Below are positions 8,225 through 16,200 of a stretch of DNA of 33,246 nucleotides, piece by piece. Origin of the DNA: an uncultured Lachnospiraceae bacterium (GTDB taxonomy: Bacteria > Bacillota > Clostridia > Lachnospirales > Lachnospiraceae). The stretch lies in the NCBI GenBank assembly GCA_949948715.1, contig CATLGW010000030.1, positions 1 to 33,246 of the forward strand. The letters are read 5' to 3'. Under the pieces are notes generated by a model. It worked only from the letters and a program-made list of their open reading frames with translations, was not told where the DNA came from and made no database searches. Position numbers and translations under genes: made by a program. Numbering within the stretch: the first letter of the stretch is position 1; each line of letters starts with the position of its first letter.

Positions 8225-9205
8225 ATGAGCATCAGAATCGGAATTTTAGGGTACGGCAATCTGGGAAGGGGTGTGGAGGCCGCCATCGGGCAAAACCCCG
8301 ATCTGGAGCTGGCGGCGGTGTTTACCAGGAGGCCGCCGGAAACTCTGCGGATCCAGACGGCGGGGGTGAAGGTGCTTGCCGAGGCGGAGCTTAAGCACAG
8401 ACAGGGCGACATCGACGTGCTGGTGATCTGCGGGGGAAGCGCTACGGATTTGCCGGTGCAGACACCGAAGTATGCCGCTCTGTACAATGTGGTGGACAGC
8501 TTTGACACCCACGCCAGGGTTCCGGAGCATTTTGCGGCGGCGGATGCGGCGGCCAGAGAGGCAGGGAAGGTTTGTGTGATCTCCTGCGGCTGGGATCCGG
8601 GAATGTTCTCCCTTAACCGTCTGTATGCAGGCGCAATTCTTCCCCAGGGGAGGGACTATACCTTCTGGGGCAAGGGGGTGAGTCAGGGGCATTCGGACGC
8701 TGTGCGCCGCATTGAGGGGGTGATGGATGCCAGACAGTATACCATCCCTGTGCCCCAGGCGGTGGAGGCTGTGAGAAAGGGGGAGAACCCGGAGCTCTCC
8801 ACCAGGCAGAAGCACACCAGGGAATGCTTCGTGGTGGCGAAAGAGGGCGCCGACAGGGCGAAAATTGAGCAGGAGATCAAGACCATGCCCAATTATTTTG
8901 CAGATTACGACACCACCGTTCATTTTATCTCCCAGGAGGAGATGCAGAGAGATCACAGCGGGCTTCCCCACGGCGGGAACGTCATCAGGACAGGCGTCAC
9001 GGGCAGCGGAAACGGTCATGTGATCGAGTACCGCCTGAACCTTTCCTCCAATCCGGAGTTTACCGGCGCGGTTCTGGCGGCGTATGCCAGGGCTGCCTTT
9101 CGCATGAACAGCGAGGGCGCTGCAGGCTGTAAGACGGTGTTTGACATTGCTCCCGCATATCTCTCCCCCCTGAGCGGTGAGGAGCTGAGGGCGCATCTTT
9201 TGTAG
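8225..9205 (+). CDS. ddh: meso-Diaminopimelate D-dehydrogenase
   Basis: NADPH-dependent reductive amination of L-2-amino-6-oxopimelate (from tetrahydrodipicolinate) to meso-diaminopimelate, a one-step shortcut in the lysine and peptidoglycan pathway. The 326-residue protein starts with the Rossmann motif GILGYGNLGRG and a TRRPP segment that would read the NADP phosphate. Other family features are VVDSFDTHARVPEHF, ISCGWDPGMFSLNRL, GVSQGHSDAVRRI and GHVIEYRLNLSSNPEFTG. The ATG at 8225 follows GGAGGAG by five bases; a TTG 18 bases upstream is less likely. Only 18 bases separate it from queH. No strong terminator is visible after it. Confidence 0.95.
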   Translation: MSIRIGILGYGNLGRGVEAAIGQNPDLELAAVFTRRPPETLRIQTAGVKVLAEAELKHRQGDIDVLVICGGSATDLPVQTPKYAALYNVVDSFDTHARVPEHFAAADAAAREAGKVCVISCGWDPGMFSLNRLYAGAILPQGRDYTFWGKGVSQGHSDAVRRIEGVMDARQYTIPVPQAVEAVRKGENPELSTRQKHTRECFVVAKEGADRAKIEQEIKTMPNYFADYDTTVHFISQEEMQRDHSGLPHGGNVIRTGVTGSGNGHVIEYRLNLSSNPEFTGAVLAAYARAAFRMNSEGAAGCKTVFDIAPAYLSPLSGEELRAHLL

Positions 9206-9283
9206 TTCGGGGCATTATGTTTTTCTGCGCCGACAGCGGTTTTTGACTGAGCAGACTGTCTGTGGGCAGAGAGATGGAGGATA

Positions 9284-9296
9284 GCAGCAAGGCTGC
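9284..9296 (+). other. Small hairpin just upstream of the argS ribosome site
   Basis: GCAGC-AAG-GCTGC forms a perfect five-pair stem with a three-base loop, ending five bases before the GGGAGG ribosome site of argS. A near copy of this hairpin plus ribosome-site unit precedes rlmB (19607-19629); 19 of 23 bases agree. Function unknown; it could shape translation initiation. Confidence 0.4.
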
Positions 9297-9311
9297 GACA
9301 GGGAGGATGGA

Positions 9312-11090
9312 ATGAAAAAGATCTTGGAGTTATTGACGGAGGAGATGGGACAGGCTTTTGAAGCGGCGGGCTACGACGGTAAGCTGGGCAGAGTGACCCT
9401 CTCGAACCGTCCCGATTTGTGTGAGTTTCAGTGCAACGGCGCCATGGCGGGGGCAAAAGCCTACAAAAAGGCGCCGCTGGCCATCGCCTCGGAAGTGGCG
9501 GAGAGGCTTGCGGACAGTCCGGTATTTACCACGGCGGAGGCGGCAGCCCCGGGATTCCTCAATTTGAAGGTGTCGGGAGAATATCTGCTGCACTATCTGG
9601 AGGAGATGGAGGCCCGGCCCAAATTCGGGCTGGAGATGCCGGAAAAGCCCAGGGAGATTATAATAGATTACGGCGGAGCCAATGTGGCCAAACCGCTGCA
9701 TGTGGGGCATCTGCGTCCCGCCGTGATCGGGGAGAGCGTAAAGCGCATCTGCCGCTATGCAGGCCATCATGTGACAGGGGATGTGCATCTGGGGGACTGG
9801 GGTCTGCAGATGGGGCTGGTCATCACCGAGTTGAAGGAGAGGCAGCCGGACCTGGTTTATTTCGATGAGAGTTATGAGGGAGAATATCCCCGGGAAGCGC
9901 CCTTCACCATATCGGACCTCGAGGAGATATACCCCGCGGCCAGTGCAAAATCCAAGGAGGATGCGGATTACAAGGCTCGGGCCATGGAGGCCACCTCGCA
10001 GATGCAAAACGGCTTGCGGGGATATCGGGCTTTGTGGAGACAAATTATGGATGTATCTCTGCCGGATCTGAAGAAAAATTATGACAGTCTGAACGTGGAA
10101 TTTGATCTCTGGAAGGGCGAGAGCGACGTGCATGGGCTCATACCCGACATGGTACAGTACATGAAGGAGGAGGGGTATGCCCATATAAGCGAGGGGGCGC
10201 TGGTAGTGGACGTAAAGGAGGAAGGCGACACCAAAGAGATTCCTCCCTGCATGATATTGAAATCCAATGGCGCGTCCCTGTACAATACCACGGATTTGGC
10301 CACCATACTGGAGCGGATGAATCTGTATCATCCGGACCAGATCATCTATGTGACGGACAAGCGCCAGGAGCTGTATTTTGAGCAGGTGTTCCGCTGTGCG
10401 CGCAAGACGAAGCTGGTGAAGCCAGAGACAAAGCTTACGTTTTTGGGAAACGGAACCGTAAACGGTAAGGACGGGAAACCCTTCAAGACCAGGGAGGGCG
10501 GCGTGATGCGTCTGGAGACGCTGGTACGCGAGACCAGAGAGGAGATGTATCGCAAGATACTGGAGAGCAGGGAGAAGGGGCGGGAGATATCCGACGAGGA
10601 GGCGGAGAAGATTGCCGATATCGTGGCCGTGTCCGCTTTAAAATACGGCGATCTGTCCAACCAGGCCGCCAAGGATTATGCGTTTGATATGGAAAAATTC
10701 ACCTCCTTTGAGGGGGATACGGGTCCCTATATTCTCTATACCATCACACGCATCAAGTCCATTTTGGCAAAGTACAGGGAGCAGGGGGGGAATTTGGCCC
10801 AGGTTGTCCTGGGCGCTCCTCAGGATGAGGCGGAGAAGGCGCTGATGCTGCAGCTTGTGCAGTTTCATGCCACTATGGAGTCGGCCTGTGAGGAGATCGC
10901 TCCGCATAAGGTTTGTTCCTTCGTGTACGACCTGGCCAATGCATTTAATCATTTTTATCACGGGACCAGCATTTTGAAGGAGGAGAACGAGAGCAGACGC
11001 TCGGCGCTGATCGCCCTGCTGGTGCTCACCAGGGATGTGCTGGAGGCCTGCATTGACGTGCTGGGCTTCGGAGCGCCGGAGAGGATGTAA
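9312..11090 (+). CDS. argS: Arginyl-tRNA synthetase
   Basis: Class I aminoacyl-tRNA synthetase charging tRNA-Arg. The 592-residue protein has the N-terminal Add-1 domain (through about residue 100), the HIGH-type motif as HVGH in NVAKPLHVGHLRPAVIGE near residue 128, a long catalytic domain including YVTDKRQELYFEQVF, and a C-terminal anticodon-binding helical domain (FSFVYDLANAFNHFYH-like segment, then RDVLEACIDVLGFGAPERM at the end). As in most ArgRS enzymes there is no clear KMSKS motif. The ATG follows GGGAGGATGGA. No good promoter was found in the 106-base gap, so readthrough from ddh is plausible. A terminator follows at 11117. Confidence 0.96.
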   Translation: MKKILELLTEEMGQAFEAAGYDGKLGRVTLSNRPDLCEFQCNGAMAGAKAYKKAPLAIASEVAERLADSPVFTTAEAAAPGFLNLKVSGEYLLHYLEEMEARPKFGLEMPEKPREIIIDYGGANVAKPLHVGHLRPAVIGESVKRICRYAGHHVTGDVHLGDWGLQMGLVITELKERQPDLVYFDESYEGEYPREAPFTISDLEEIYPAASAKSKEDADYKARAMEATSQMQNGLRGYRALWRQIMDVSLPDLKKNYDSLNVEFDLWKGESDVHGLIPDMVQYMKEEGYAHISEGALVVDVKEEGDTKEIPPCMILKSNGASLYNTTDLATILERMNLYHPDQIIYVTDKRQELYFEQVFRCARKTKLVKPETKLTFLGNGTVNGKDGKPFKTREGGVMRLETLVRETREEMYRKILESREKGREISDEEAEKIADIVAVSALKYGDLSNQAAKDYAFDMEKFTSFEGDTGPYILYTITRIKSILAKYREQGGNLAQVVLGAPQDEAEKALMLQLVQFHATMESACEEIAPHKVCSFVYDLANAFNHFYHGTSILKEENESRRSALIALLVLTRDVLEACIDVLGFGAPERM

Positions 11091-11116
11091 GAGGCAGGGA
11101 AATGAGAGAGACGGGA

Positions 11117-11153
11117 GGGCGGGGCGGCTGTAAAACAGCTCCCTGCCCTTTAT
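11117..11153 (+). terminator. Intrinsic terminator after argS
   Basis: GGGCGGGG and GGCTGT on the 5' side (with one bulged C at 11125) pair with ACAGCT and CCCTGCCC on the 3' side across an AAA loop, giving 14 pairs with two G-U, followed by TTTAT. Confidence 0.75.
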
Positions 11154-11209
11154 GGAAGCGGCTATATTTCAGCGTCAACATCTGACTTCCAAAAAAATCA
11201 AAAAAACTG

Positions 11210-11238
11210 TTGACAAAAGGAGAATTGCACTGTATACT
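11210..11238 (+). promoter_or_regulatory. Sigma-A promoter for tRNA-Met
   Basis: TTGACA (11210-11215), a 17-base spacer and TATACT (11233-11238). Transcription would start about 35 nt before the tRNA. It is near consensus, as expected for a stable RNA gene. Confidence 0.82.
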
Positions 11239-11281
11239 AACATAAGTCAGTTGCGAAACGGACAAGGCAGTACAGATATTT

Positions 11282-11355
11282 GGCGAGGTAGCTCAGTTGG
11301 CTAGAGCACACGGTTCATACCCGTGGTGTCGAGAGTTCGAATCTCTCCTTCGCTA
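11282..11355 (+). tRNA. tRNA-Met (anticodon CAU)
   Basis: A complete cloverleaf can be drawn. The seven-pair acceptor stem is GGCGAGG with CTTCGCT (including G-U pairs), the D stem is GCTC/GAGC, and the anticodon stem is CACGG/CCGTG with loop TTCATAC (CAT at 11316-11318). The variable region has five bases, the T stem is GAGAG/CTCTC with loop TTCGAAT, and the discriminator is A. CCA is not encoded. The anticodon stem lacks the three consecutive G-C pairs of initiator tRNA, so elongator Met is favoured. A lysidine-modified tRNA-Ile2 also has a CAU anticodon, but its usual acceptor stem differs. Confidence 0.9.
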
Positions 11356-11363
11356 CGTTGATT

Positions 11364-11396
11364 GGGAATCTGGGATGTATCCCCGGATTCCCTTTT
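11364..11396 (+). terminator. Intrinsic terminator after tRNA-Met
   Basis: GGGAATC (11364-11370) pairs with GATTCCC (11386-11392), with extra GGG/CCC pairing inside, followed by TTTT. It makes the tRNA a single-gene transcription unit. Confidence 0.75.
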
Positions 11397-11446
11397 ATAA
11401 AGGTAGTTAATAACGAAGCAGTCATGAGAAAGGCATGGGAATTACT

Positions 11447-11926
11447 ATGACATATGAAGAGATAGTGGAACAGGTCCGGAAAGCGTATGCGGACGCGGAC
11501 GCCGGCAAGGTCAAGGAGCATGTGGCGTTTCAGTTTAACATCACAGGAGAGGGATCCGGGGCTTTTTATCTGGAGGTTTCGGACGGCAAGGTCAATGTGG
11601 AACCTTATCAGTACTTTGACAGAGACGTTCTGGTTACGGCATCCGCGGATGTCATTCTGGATATTGCGGAGGGCAGACTGGATCCTGTCAAGGCGTATTT
11701 GACCGGCAAGCTCAAGGCCGAGGGCAATCTCGGCAAGGCGGCTTTCCTCAAGGAGCTGAAGGGCGCAGAGAAATCAGCCAAGAAGACCGAGGCAAAGGAG
11801 ACGCCTGCGAAAAAGGCCGAGGCGAAGGAGACGAAGGTTTCCGACGTGTCTGAGACGAAGGCAAAGTCCTCTGCCGCGGACAAGAAGGGCACTGTCAAAG
11901 CGGGAAGAAAGACCAGGGCAAAATAA
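11447..11926 (+). CDS. SCP2 sterol-binding-like domain protein with a Lys/Ala-rich tail
   Basis: Residues 1 to about 105 resemble a small SCP2 (sterol carrier protein 2) domain: a helix MTYEEIVEQVRKAY, then FQFNITGEGSGAFYLEV, a VLVTASADVILDIAEGRLDPVKAYLTGKLKAEGN core that is very typical, and FLKELKG. In bacteria such domains bind hydrophobic ligands, but the ligand here is unknown. The last 50 or so residues are a low-complexity Lys/Ala/Glu/Thr tail with two copies of KK(T/A)EAKET and a basic end (KAGRKTRAK), like histone H1 tails. The ATG at 11447 is preferred (GGGA six bases upstream); an ATG 12 bases earlier has too close a ribosome site. No promoter was recognised. A hairpin terminator follows. 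Confidence 0.8.
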   Translation: MTYEEIVEQVRKAYADADAGKVKEHVAFQFNITGEGSGAFYLEVSDGKVNVEPYQYFDRDVLVTASADVILDIAEGRLDPVKAYLTGKLKAEGNLGKAAFLKELKGAEKSAKKTEAKETPAKKAEAKETKVSDVSETKAKSSAADKKGTVKAGRKTRAK

Positions 11927-11960
11927 GCATACCATAGGGAAAGGGATAAGTAAGACACAG

Positions 11961-12005
11961 GGCAGGAGTCGCCGGATGCAGATATCCGACAGTTCCCGCC
12001 TTTTC
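11961..12005 (+). terminator. Probable terminator after the SCP2-domain gene
   Basis: An imperfect long hairpin: GGCAGGAGT pairs with the GTTCCCGCC side and CGGAT pairs with ATCCG inside, followed by TTTTCC. There are a few mismatches, so strength is uncertain. Confidence 0.55.
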
Positions 12006-12050
12006 CTTGTTTAGAAGGTATGGACGGTGCGTTACATACGGAAGGAGTTT

Positions 12051-12386
12051 ATGGATATGATACCTTATGTAAAACTGGATGAGGTGCTGAGAGAGGGAGG
12101 TGCGCGCACGGGCTTTTATCTGCTGGATGAGCGGCACGGATGTGTGAACGGCTGTTGCTGCGGCGTATCCCTCTATACAAGAGACGAGTACGGTCCCCAG
12201 AGTAGTCATGACGATCAGGAGGGATTCTTCATCCTGGAGGGACGGGGGAGAGCGCTGGTGGACGGGGAGGAGATTGTTCTGGAGCCGGGTGTGGCTTTTA
12301 TTGTGCCGGCACATATTCCCCATGCGATGAAAAAGGATCCGGACTGCCCGTGCTGCAAGGCGCTTTGGTTCCATGCCGCGGTGTGA
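12051..12386 (+). CDS. Small cupin-domain protein
   Basis: A single-domain cupin of about 111 residues. The first cupin motif is visible as SSHDDQEGFFILEGRGRALVDG and the second as LEPGVAFIVPAHIPHAM, so the double-stranded beta-helix core is complete. Only one His is present in the first motif where metal-dependent cupins usually have two, but several Cys occur (GCVNGCCCGV near the start and CPCCKALW near the end). Function cannot be assigned; possible roles are ligand sensing or a small enzyme. AAGGAG lies three bases before the ATG at 12051 and nine before the ATG at 12057, and either could be used. Confidence 0.75.
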   Translation: MDMIPYVKLDEVLREGGARTGFYLLDERHGCVNGCCCGVSLYTRDEYGPQSSHDDQEGFFILEGRGRALVDGEEIVLEPGVAFIVPAHIPHAMKKDPDCPCCKALWFHAAV

Positions 12387-12448
12387 GCAAGCTTCGGCGG
12401 AGTGTGTGACAGGTAATGCAAAACAGCGGATAGAAAAGGAGATCAGAA

Positions 12449-14503
12449 GTGAGTATTTTTTGGAAGAAGGAAGAAAAGAACGGGCAGAACGCCGGGGAGG
12501 AGAGGCGCCAGGACCCCTGCGGCCGGAGTGAGTCCGAGGTGGACGCTACAGTCAGATACGGGGCAGAAACGGAGCCCGTGGGAGAAATTCCGGGCAGGGA
12601 CCACAGGGAAAAGGACAGCGCGCAACACAGCGGTTCGGCAGAAGGTGGTGTGAGACAGGATACTGCGTCAACAAGCGATGAGAGTAAGGAAGGGGAGGCA
12701 CCTGGCGTCTCAGAGGAAGAAAGTCCTGGGGAAAAGGAGGCTTTGGAGACCGCGGAAAATGCGGAGGATTGCAAGGATCCGCTGTGCGGTATCGGCGACA
12801 GACTGGACAAGCGGATATTGAAGGCCATCCAGAACATGGGATTTGAAAAGCTGTCTCCCATTCAGGAACAGGCTATCCCCGATCTTTTGGACGGCAGGGA
12901 TATCATAGGACAGGCTCAGACGGGAACGGGCAAGACTGCCGCTTTCGGCATTCCGGCCATTCAAAAGGTGGATCCTGAGCTGAATAAGCTGCAGGTAATC
13001 ATTCTCTGCCCCACAAGAGAGCTGGCCATACAGGCCGCGGAGGAACTGCGCAGACTGGCCAAGTATATGCAGGGGATCAAGGTGCTGCCCGTCTACGGGG
13101 GACAGGAGATCGGCAGACAGATTGCCGGTCTCAGAGGGGTGCAGATCATTGTGGGCACCCCGGGGCGCGTCATGGATCATATGCGCAGGCACACCATCAA
13201 GCTGGACGACATCAGAATGGTGGTTTTGGACGAGGCGGACGAGATGCTGAACATGGGCTTTCGGGAGGACATGGAGACCATTCTTGGTCAGATTCCCGGG
13301 GATCATCAGACCGCGCTGTTTTCCGCCACGATGCCCAAGCCTATTCTGGAAATTACAAATCAGTTCCAGAAGGACGCGAAGCTGATCAAGGTTGCGGCAA
13401 AGGAGCTGACGATCCCCCTGGTGTCTCAGAGATATTACCGCATCAAGAGACAGGATAAGGATGCCGCCTGCGTCCGGATTCTGGAGTATTATCAGCCTAA
13501 GCTGACGCTGATTTTCTGCAATACAAAGCATAAGGTGGATGAGGTTGCGGAAATGCTCAAACGCCATGGTTATCAGGCGGAAGGGCTTCACGGCGATATG
13601 TCCCAGAACCAGAGAGACGTGGCCATGGGGCGTTTCCGCAACGGCAGCACTACGATTCTGATTGCCACGGATGTGGCGGCCAGGGGAATCGACGTGGACG
13701 ATGTGGAAGCGGTTATCAATTATGATATTCCGCAGGATATCGAGTATTATGTGCACCGCATCGGCAGAACCGGGCGCGCTGGCAGAAGGGGGCGTTCTTT
13801 TACCTTTGTCTGCGGCAGGGAGATGTATCAGTTAAGGGAGATTGAGCGCGTCTGCCACACCACGGTGGAGGAGAAGAAGCTGCCCGGTGCGGCCAAAGTT
13901 TTAAAGGCCAAGGCGGACAAGTATCTGAATCGGGCCTGGGAACTTCACGAGCATGAGGACATGGAGCTGATGAAGCGGCTTTTGGAGCGGAAGCTGGAGG
14001 CCGAGGAATGCGATATCATGGATCTGGCCGCCGCTATGCTGAAGCTTCAGGTGGGCGACAAGGGTCAGGAGATTGAGGCGGATGATTCCGGTCGCAGATT
14101 CGGAGACAGGCGCGGCCGCGGAGAGGACAGAGGAGGCCGCCGCAGAGAGGGCCGTGGCGGCTGGGGAAGCCGTCGCCGTGACGAGGAGAGAGAGGGCCGG
14201 GGAGGCCGTCGCCGTGACGAGGAGAGAGAAGGCCGGGGAGGCCGTCGCCGTGATGAGGAGAGAGAAGGCCGGGGAGGCCGTCGCCGTGACGGGGACAGAG
14301 AGGGCCGCGCAGGGCGCCGCCCTGACGGAGACAGAGAGGGCCGCGCAGGGCGCCGCCTTGACGGGGACAGAGAGGGTCGCGCAGGGCGCCGCCTTGACGG
14401 GGACAGGGAGAGCCGCGCAGGGCGCCGCCTTGACGGGGACAGAGAGAGCCGCAGAAGAGACAATGGCGAAAGAAGCCGTTCCAGAGGCTATTTTCTGCAG
14501 TGA
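12449..14503 (+). CDS. DEAD-box ATP-dependent RNA helicase with acidic N-terminus and repeated Arg/Gly tail
   Basis: RNA-unwinding ATPase for ribosome assembly, cold adaptation or RNA decay. The core is complete: Q motif (FEKLSPIQEQAIP), motif I AQTGTGKTAAF near residue 154, PTRELAIQ, TPGRVMDH, VLDEADEMLNMGF near 260, SAT near 291, LIFCNTKH, ATDVAARGIDVDDV and HRIGRTGRAGRRG near 437. It is unusual at both ends. About 120 acidic, low-complexity residues precede the Q motif, and after a helical extension there is an RGG-like tail of 12-residue repeats (14171-14458). No DbpA-type RNA-recognition domain is seen. The start is GTG at 12449, seven bases after AAAGGAG. It resembles CsdA/CshA-type helicases functionally, but I do not assign a gene name. 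Confidence 0.93.
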   Translation: MSIFWKKEEKNGQNAGEERRQDPCGRSESEVDATVRYGAETEPVGEIPGRDHREKDSAQHSGSAEGGVRQDTASTSDESKEGEAPGVSEEESPGEKEALETAENAEDCKDPLCGIGDRLDKRILKAIQNMGFEKLSPIQEQAIPDLLDGRDIIGQAQTGTGKTAAFGIPAIQKVDPELNKLQVIILCPTRELAIQAAEELRRLAKYMQGIKVLPVYGGQEIGRQIAGLRGVQIIVGTPGRVMDHMRRHTIKLDDIRMVVLDEADEMLNMGFREDMETILGQIPGDHQTALFSATMPKPILEITNQFQKDAKLIKVAAKELTIPLVSQRYYRIKRQDKDAACVRILEYYQPKLTLIFCNTKHKVDEVAEMLKRHGYQAEGLHGDMSQNQRDVAMGRFRNGSTTILIATDVAARGIDVDDVEAVINYDIPQDIEYYVHRIGRTGRAGRRGRSFTFVCGREMYQLREIERVCHTTVEEKKLPGAAKVLKAKADKYLNRAWELHEHEDMELMKRLLERKLEAEECDIMDLAAAMLKLQVGDKGQEIEADDSGRRFGDRRGRGEDRGGRRREGRGGWGSRRRDEEREGRGGRRRDEEREGRGGRRRDEEREGRGGRRRDGDREGRAGRRPDGDREGRAGRRLDGDREGRAGRRLDGDRESRAGRRLDGDRESRRRDNGERSRSRGYFLQ
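14171..14458 (+). repeat. Eight 36-bp tandem coding repeats in the helicase tail
   Basis: Eight in-frame units of 36 bp start at 14171 and every 36 bases after. They encode RRRDEEREGRGG three times, then RRxDGDRE(G/S)RAG variants, the last one partial. The gradient (DEE-type first, DGD-type later) suggests stepwise expansion. Arg/Gly-rich tails in helicases usually bind RNA non-specifically or drive condensation. Confidence 0.9.
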
Positions 14504-14522
14504 TTCCTTTTAGAAGGAGCGT

Positions 14523-16166
14523 ATGGCATCTATGAGAAAGAAATTTTTGCGGGTCTGTTCATTCTCATTTCTGGGTCTGGTATTTTTGCTGTTGCTTTGC
14601 TTAAATCTGTTTTGGCAGGATCATTGGCTGGACTCCGATATGGCGGCGGAGATGATCTTTTCCAGGCTTTTGGCTGAGGAAGGGCGATTCTTTGCCACCC
14701 CGGACTGGTATTATTCCACGGAATTCCGTTTTTTGTACACCCATCTGGTGATGGGGCCGCTGTTTCGGCTCACGGACAACTGGCGGTTGATCCGGCTCAT
14801 CACAAATTTGGCTTCCTATTTTCTGATGACGGTCTCCTGTTTTTATCTGATGAGACCCCTGAAGGTGAAAAGGGAGTGGACGGCGCTTACCGCGGCGGTT
14901 CTGCTCCTGCCCTTCTCGGAAACCATGATGCTGCATATGGAGATGGGGAATACCTATCCTTGGCATGTGATTTTGCTCTATTTTTCCTTTGGGTTGTATC
15001 TTCGCCTGGCAGCGGGGACGGAATACGGGCGCTTTAGGAGGCGGTGGCTCTGGTTCTGTTATCTGCTGCTGGCCGTCATATGCGGCGTGTCCGGTGTGCG
15101 CTATCTGCTGGCCCTTCAATGTCCTCTGGTTTTGGCTGCGGGGCTGTATCTCTTACAATCGGAGGAGTACGGGCTTTTTCGGGCGGCGTTTGGCACGGGC
15201 AGGGAGAGCAGGGAGCGCTTTGCCGGGCTCATTAGGAGTCCCCAGGCCCGCTGTCTGTACTGTGCCCTGTGGGGCGCCGGGGGTGGACTTGTGGGATACG
15301 GCGTCAATGTTCTGTGGGTGAGCAGACAATATGTGTTTCAGACCTACGGCGGGACAAATTTTATCTCCGTCTATCAGGGGGTGCTTGGGGAACGGGTGCA
15401 GAATGCCCTGGGCAGTCTGCTCATGCTGTTCGGCTATATTCCGGACAGGGGCGTGATTTCCCTGCGGGGGATCATCACGATCTCCTCCTTTATTGTGATA
15501 GCCCTCTTTTCCTATTTCAGCGTTCGGGCCTGCAAAAAAAGCCGGGGGCCCAGGCGGTTTGCGGTGTTGTTTGCGGGAACGGCTCTGGCCCTGAATGTGT
15601 TTATGTTTGTGTTTACCACCAGCACTATGGTGCCCCGCTATTATCTGACCGTTTTTATCTTTGTGCTTCCCGCCGTGGCCTTTTATATGGAGCAGGAGGA
15701 GTTCCTCTGGGATAAGATGCTGGCGGGGGGAATACTGGCGGTATGCCTTTGCCTGGGGGCGGCCAAGACGACCCTTTCCTTTATCACCACGGACAAGAAC
15801 GGGGACAGGCGGGAGGTGGCGGCATTTCTGGAGGAGCGATATGAATTTGGATATGCCACCTATTGGAATGCAAACATTATAACGGAGCTCACGGGGGGAA
15901 AGGTGGAGGTGGCCAATATTCTGGATCCGGAGGGTCTGCAGTTTTTCACCTGGTCCACTCCCATGAAGTATTATGAGGAGGGATTTTACCGGGGAAAGGT
16001 GTTTTTGCTGCTGGAGGCCTCGGAGGCCGCGGAATATGCGGATGCCCCGGCACTTTTGCAGGGCAGTCCGGTCTATGAGGACGGCTCCTATGTGGCGTAT
16101 GAGTATGAGAGCATGGAGAAGCTTTTGTCCTGCAGGCCGGAGGGAGGCCGGGAGCAGGTTCGTTAA
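14523..16166 (+). CDS. Polytopic membrane protein, GT-C glycosyltransferase-like (unrecognised family)
   Basis: 547 residues with about ten hydrophobic helices. The first is at residues 13-28 ([17 protein letters not shown]), immediately followed by an outward loop with LDSDMAAEM. Further helices run through to about residue 430, and a soluble C-terminal part of about 110 residues follows. An acidic pair in the first extracytoplasmic loop is the hallmark position of GT-C transferases that use polyprenyl-phosphate sugars, so a cell-surface glycosyltransferase is a reasonable guess, but no family motif was recognised. The ATG follows AGAAGGAG by three bases, 19 bases after the helicase stop, and 34 bases separate it from ispF. 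Its role in that context is unclear. Confidence 0.75.
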   Translation: MASMRKKFLRVCSFSFLGLVFLLLLCLNLFWQDHWLDSDMAAEMIFSRLLAEEGRFFATPDWYYSTEFRFLYTHLVMGPLFRLTDNWRLIRLITNLASYFLMTVSCFYLMRPLKVKREWTALTAAVLLLPFSETMMLHMEMGNTYPWHVILLYFSFGLYLRLAAGTEYGRFRRRWLWFCYLLLAVICGVSGVRYLLALQCPLVLAAGLYLLQSEEYGLFRAAFGTGRESRERFAGLIRSPQARCLYCALWGAGGGLVGYGVNVLWVSRQYVFQTYGGTNFISVYQGVLGERVQNALGSLLMLFGYIPDRGVISLRGIITISSFIVIALFSYFSVRACKKSRGPRRFAVLFAGTALALNVFMFVFTTSTMVPRYYLTVFIFVLPAVAFYMEQEEFLWDKMLAGGILAVCLCLGAAKTTLSFITTDKNGDRREVAAFLEERYEFGYATYWNANIITELTGGKVEVANILDPEGLQFFTWSTPMKYYEEGFYRGKVFLLLEASEAAEYADAPALLQGSPVYEDGSYVAYEYESMEKLLSCRPEGGREQVR

Positions 16167-16200
16167 AAATCACTGTCAAATTATAGGGATGGGAGCAAAG

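Noticed and set aside
8246..9196. Long minus-strand frame (316 codons)
   Set aside because: Antisense shadow of ddh; similar shadows lie over argS (9330-10331), the helicase (12710-13756) and the aminotransferase (23025-24221).
11282..11355. Initiator tRNA-fMet or tRNA-Ile2
   Set aside because: The anticodon stem lacks the initiator's run of G-C pairs, and the acceptor stem is not of the usual Ile2 type; elongator Met fits better, though lysidine modification cannot be seen in sequence.
14171..14458. 36-bp direct repeats resembling a CRISPR array
   Set aside because: The repeats are head to tail without spacers and in frame within the helicase gene, encoding the Arg/Gly tail.
14073..14513. 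Alternative-frame ORF rich in Ala/Glu/Arg over the helicase tail
   Set aside because: It is produced by the 36-bp repeats being open in several frames; the main frame continues a well-defined helicase.
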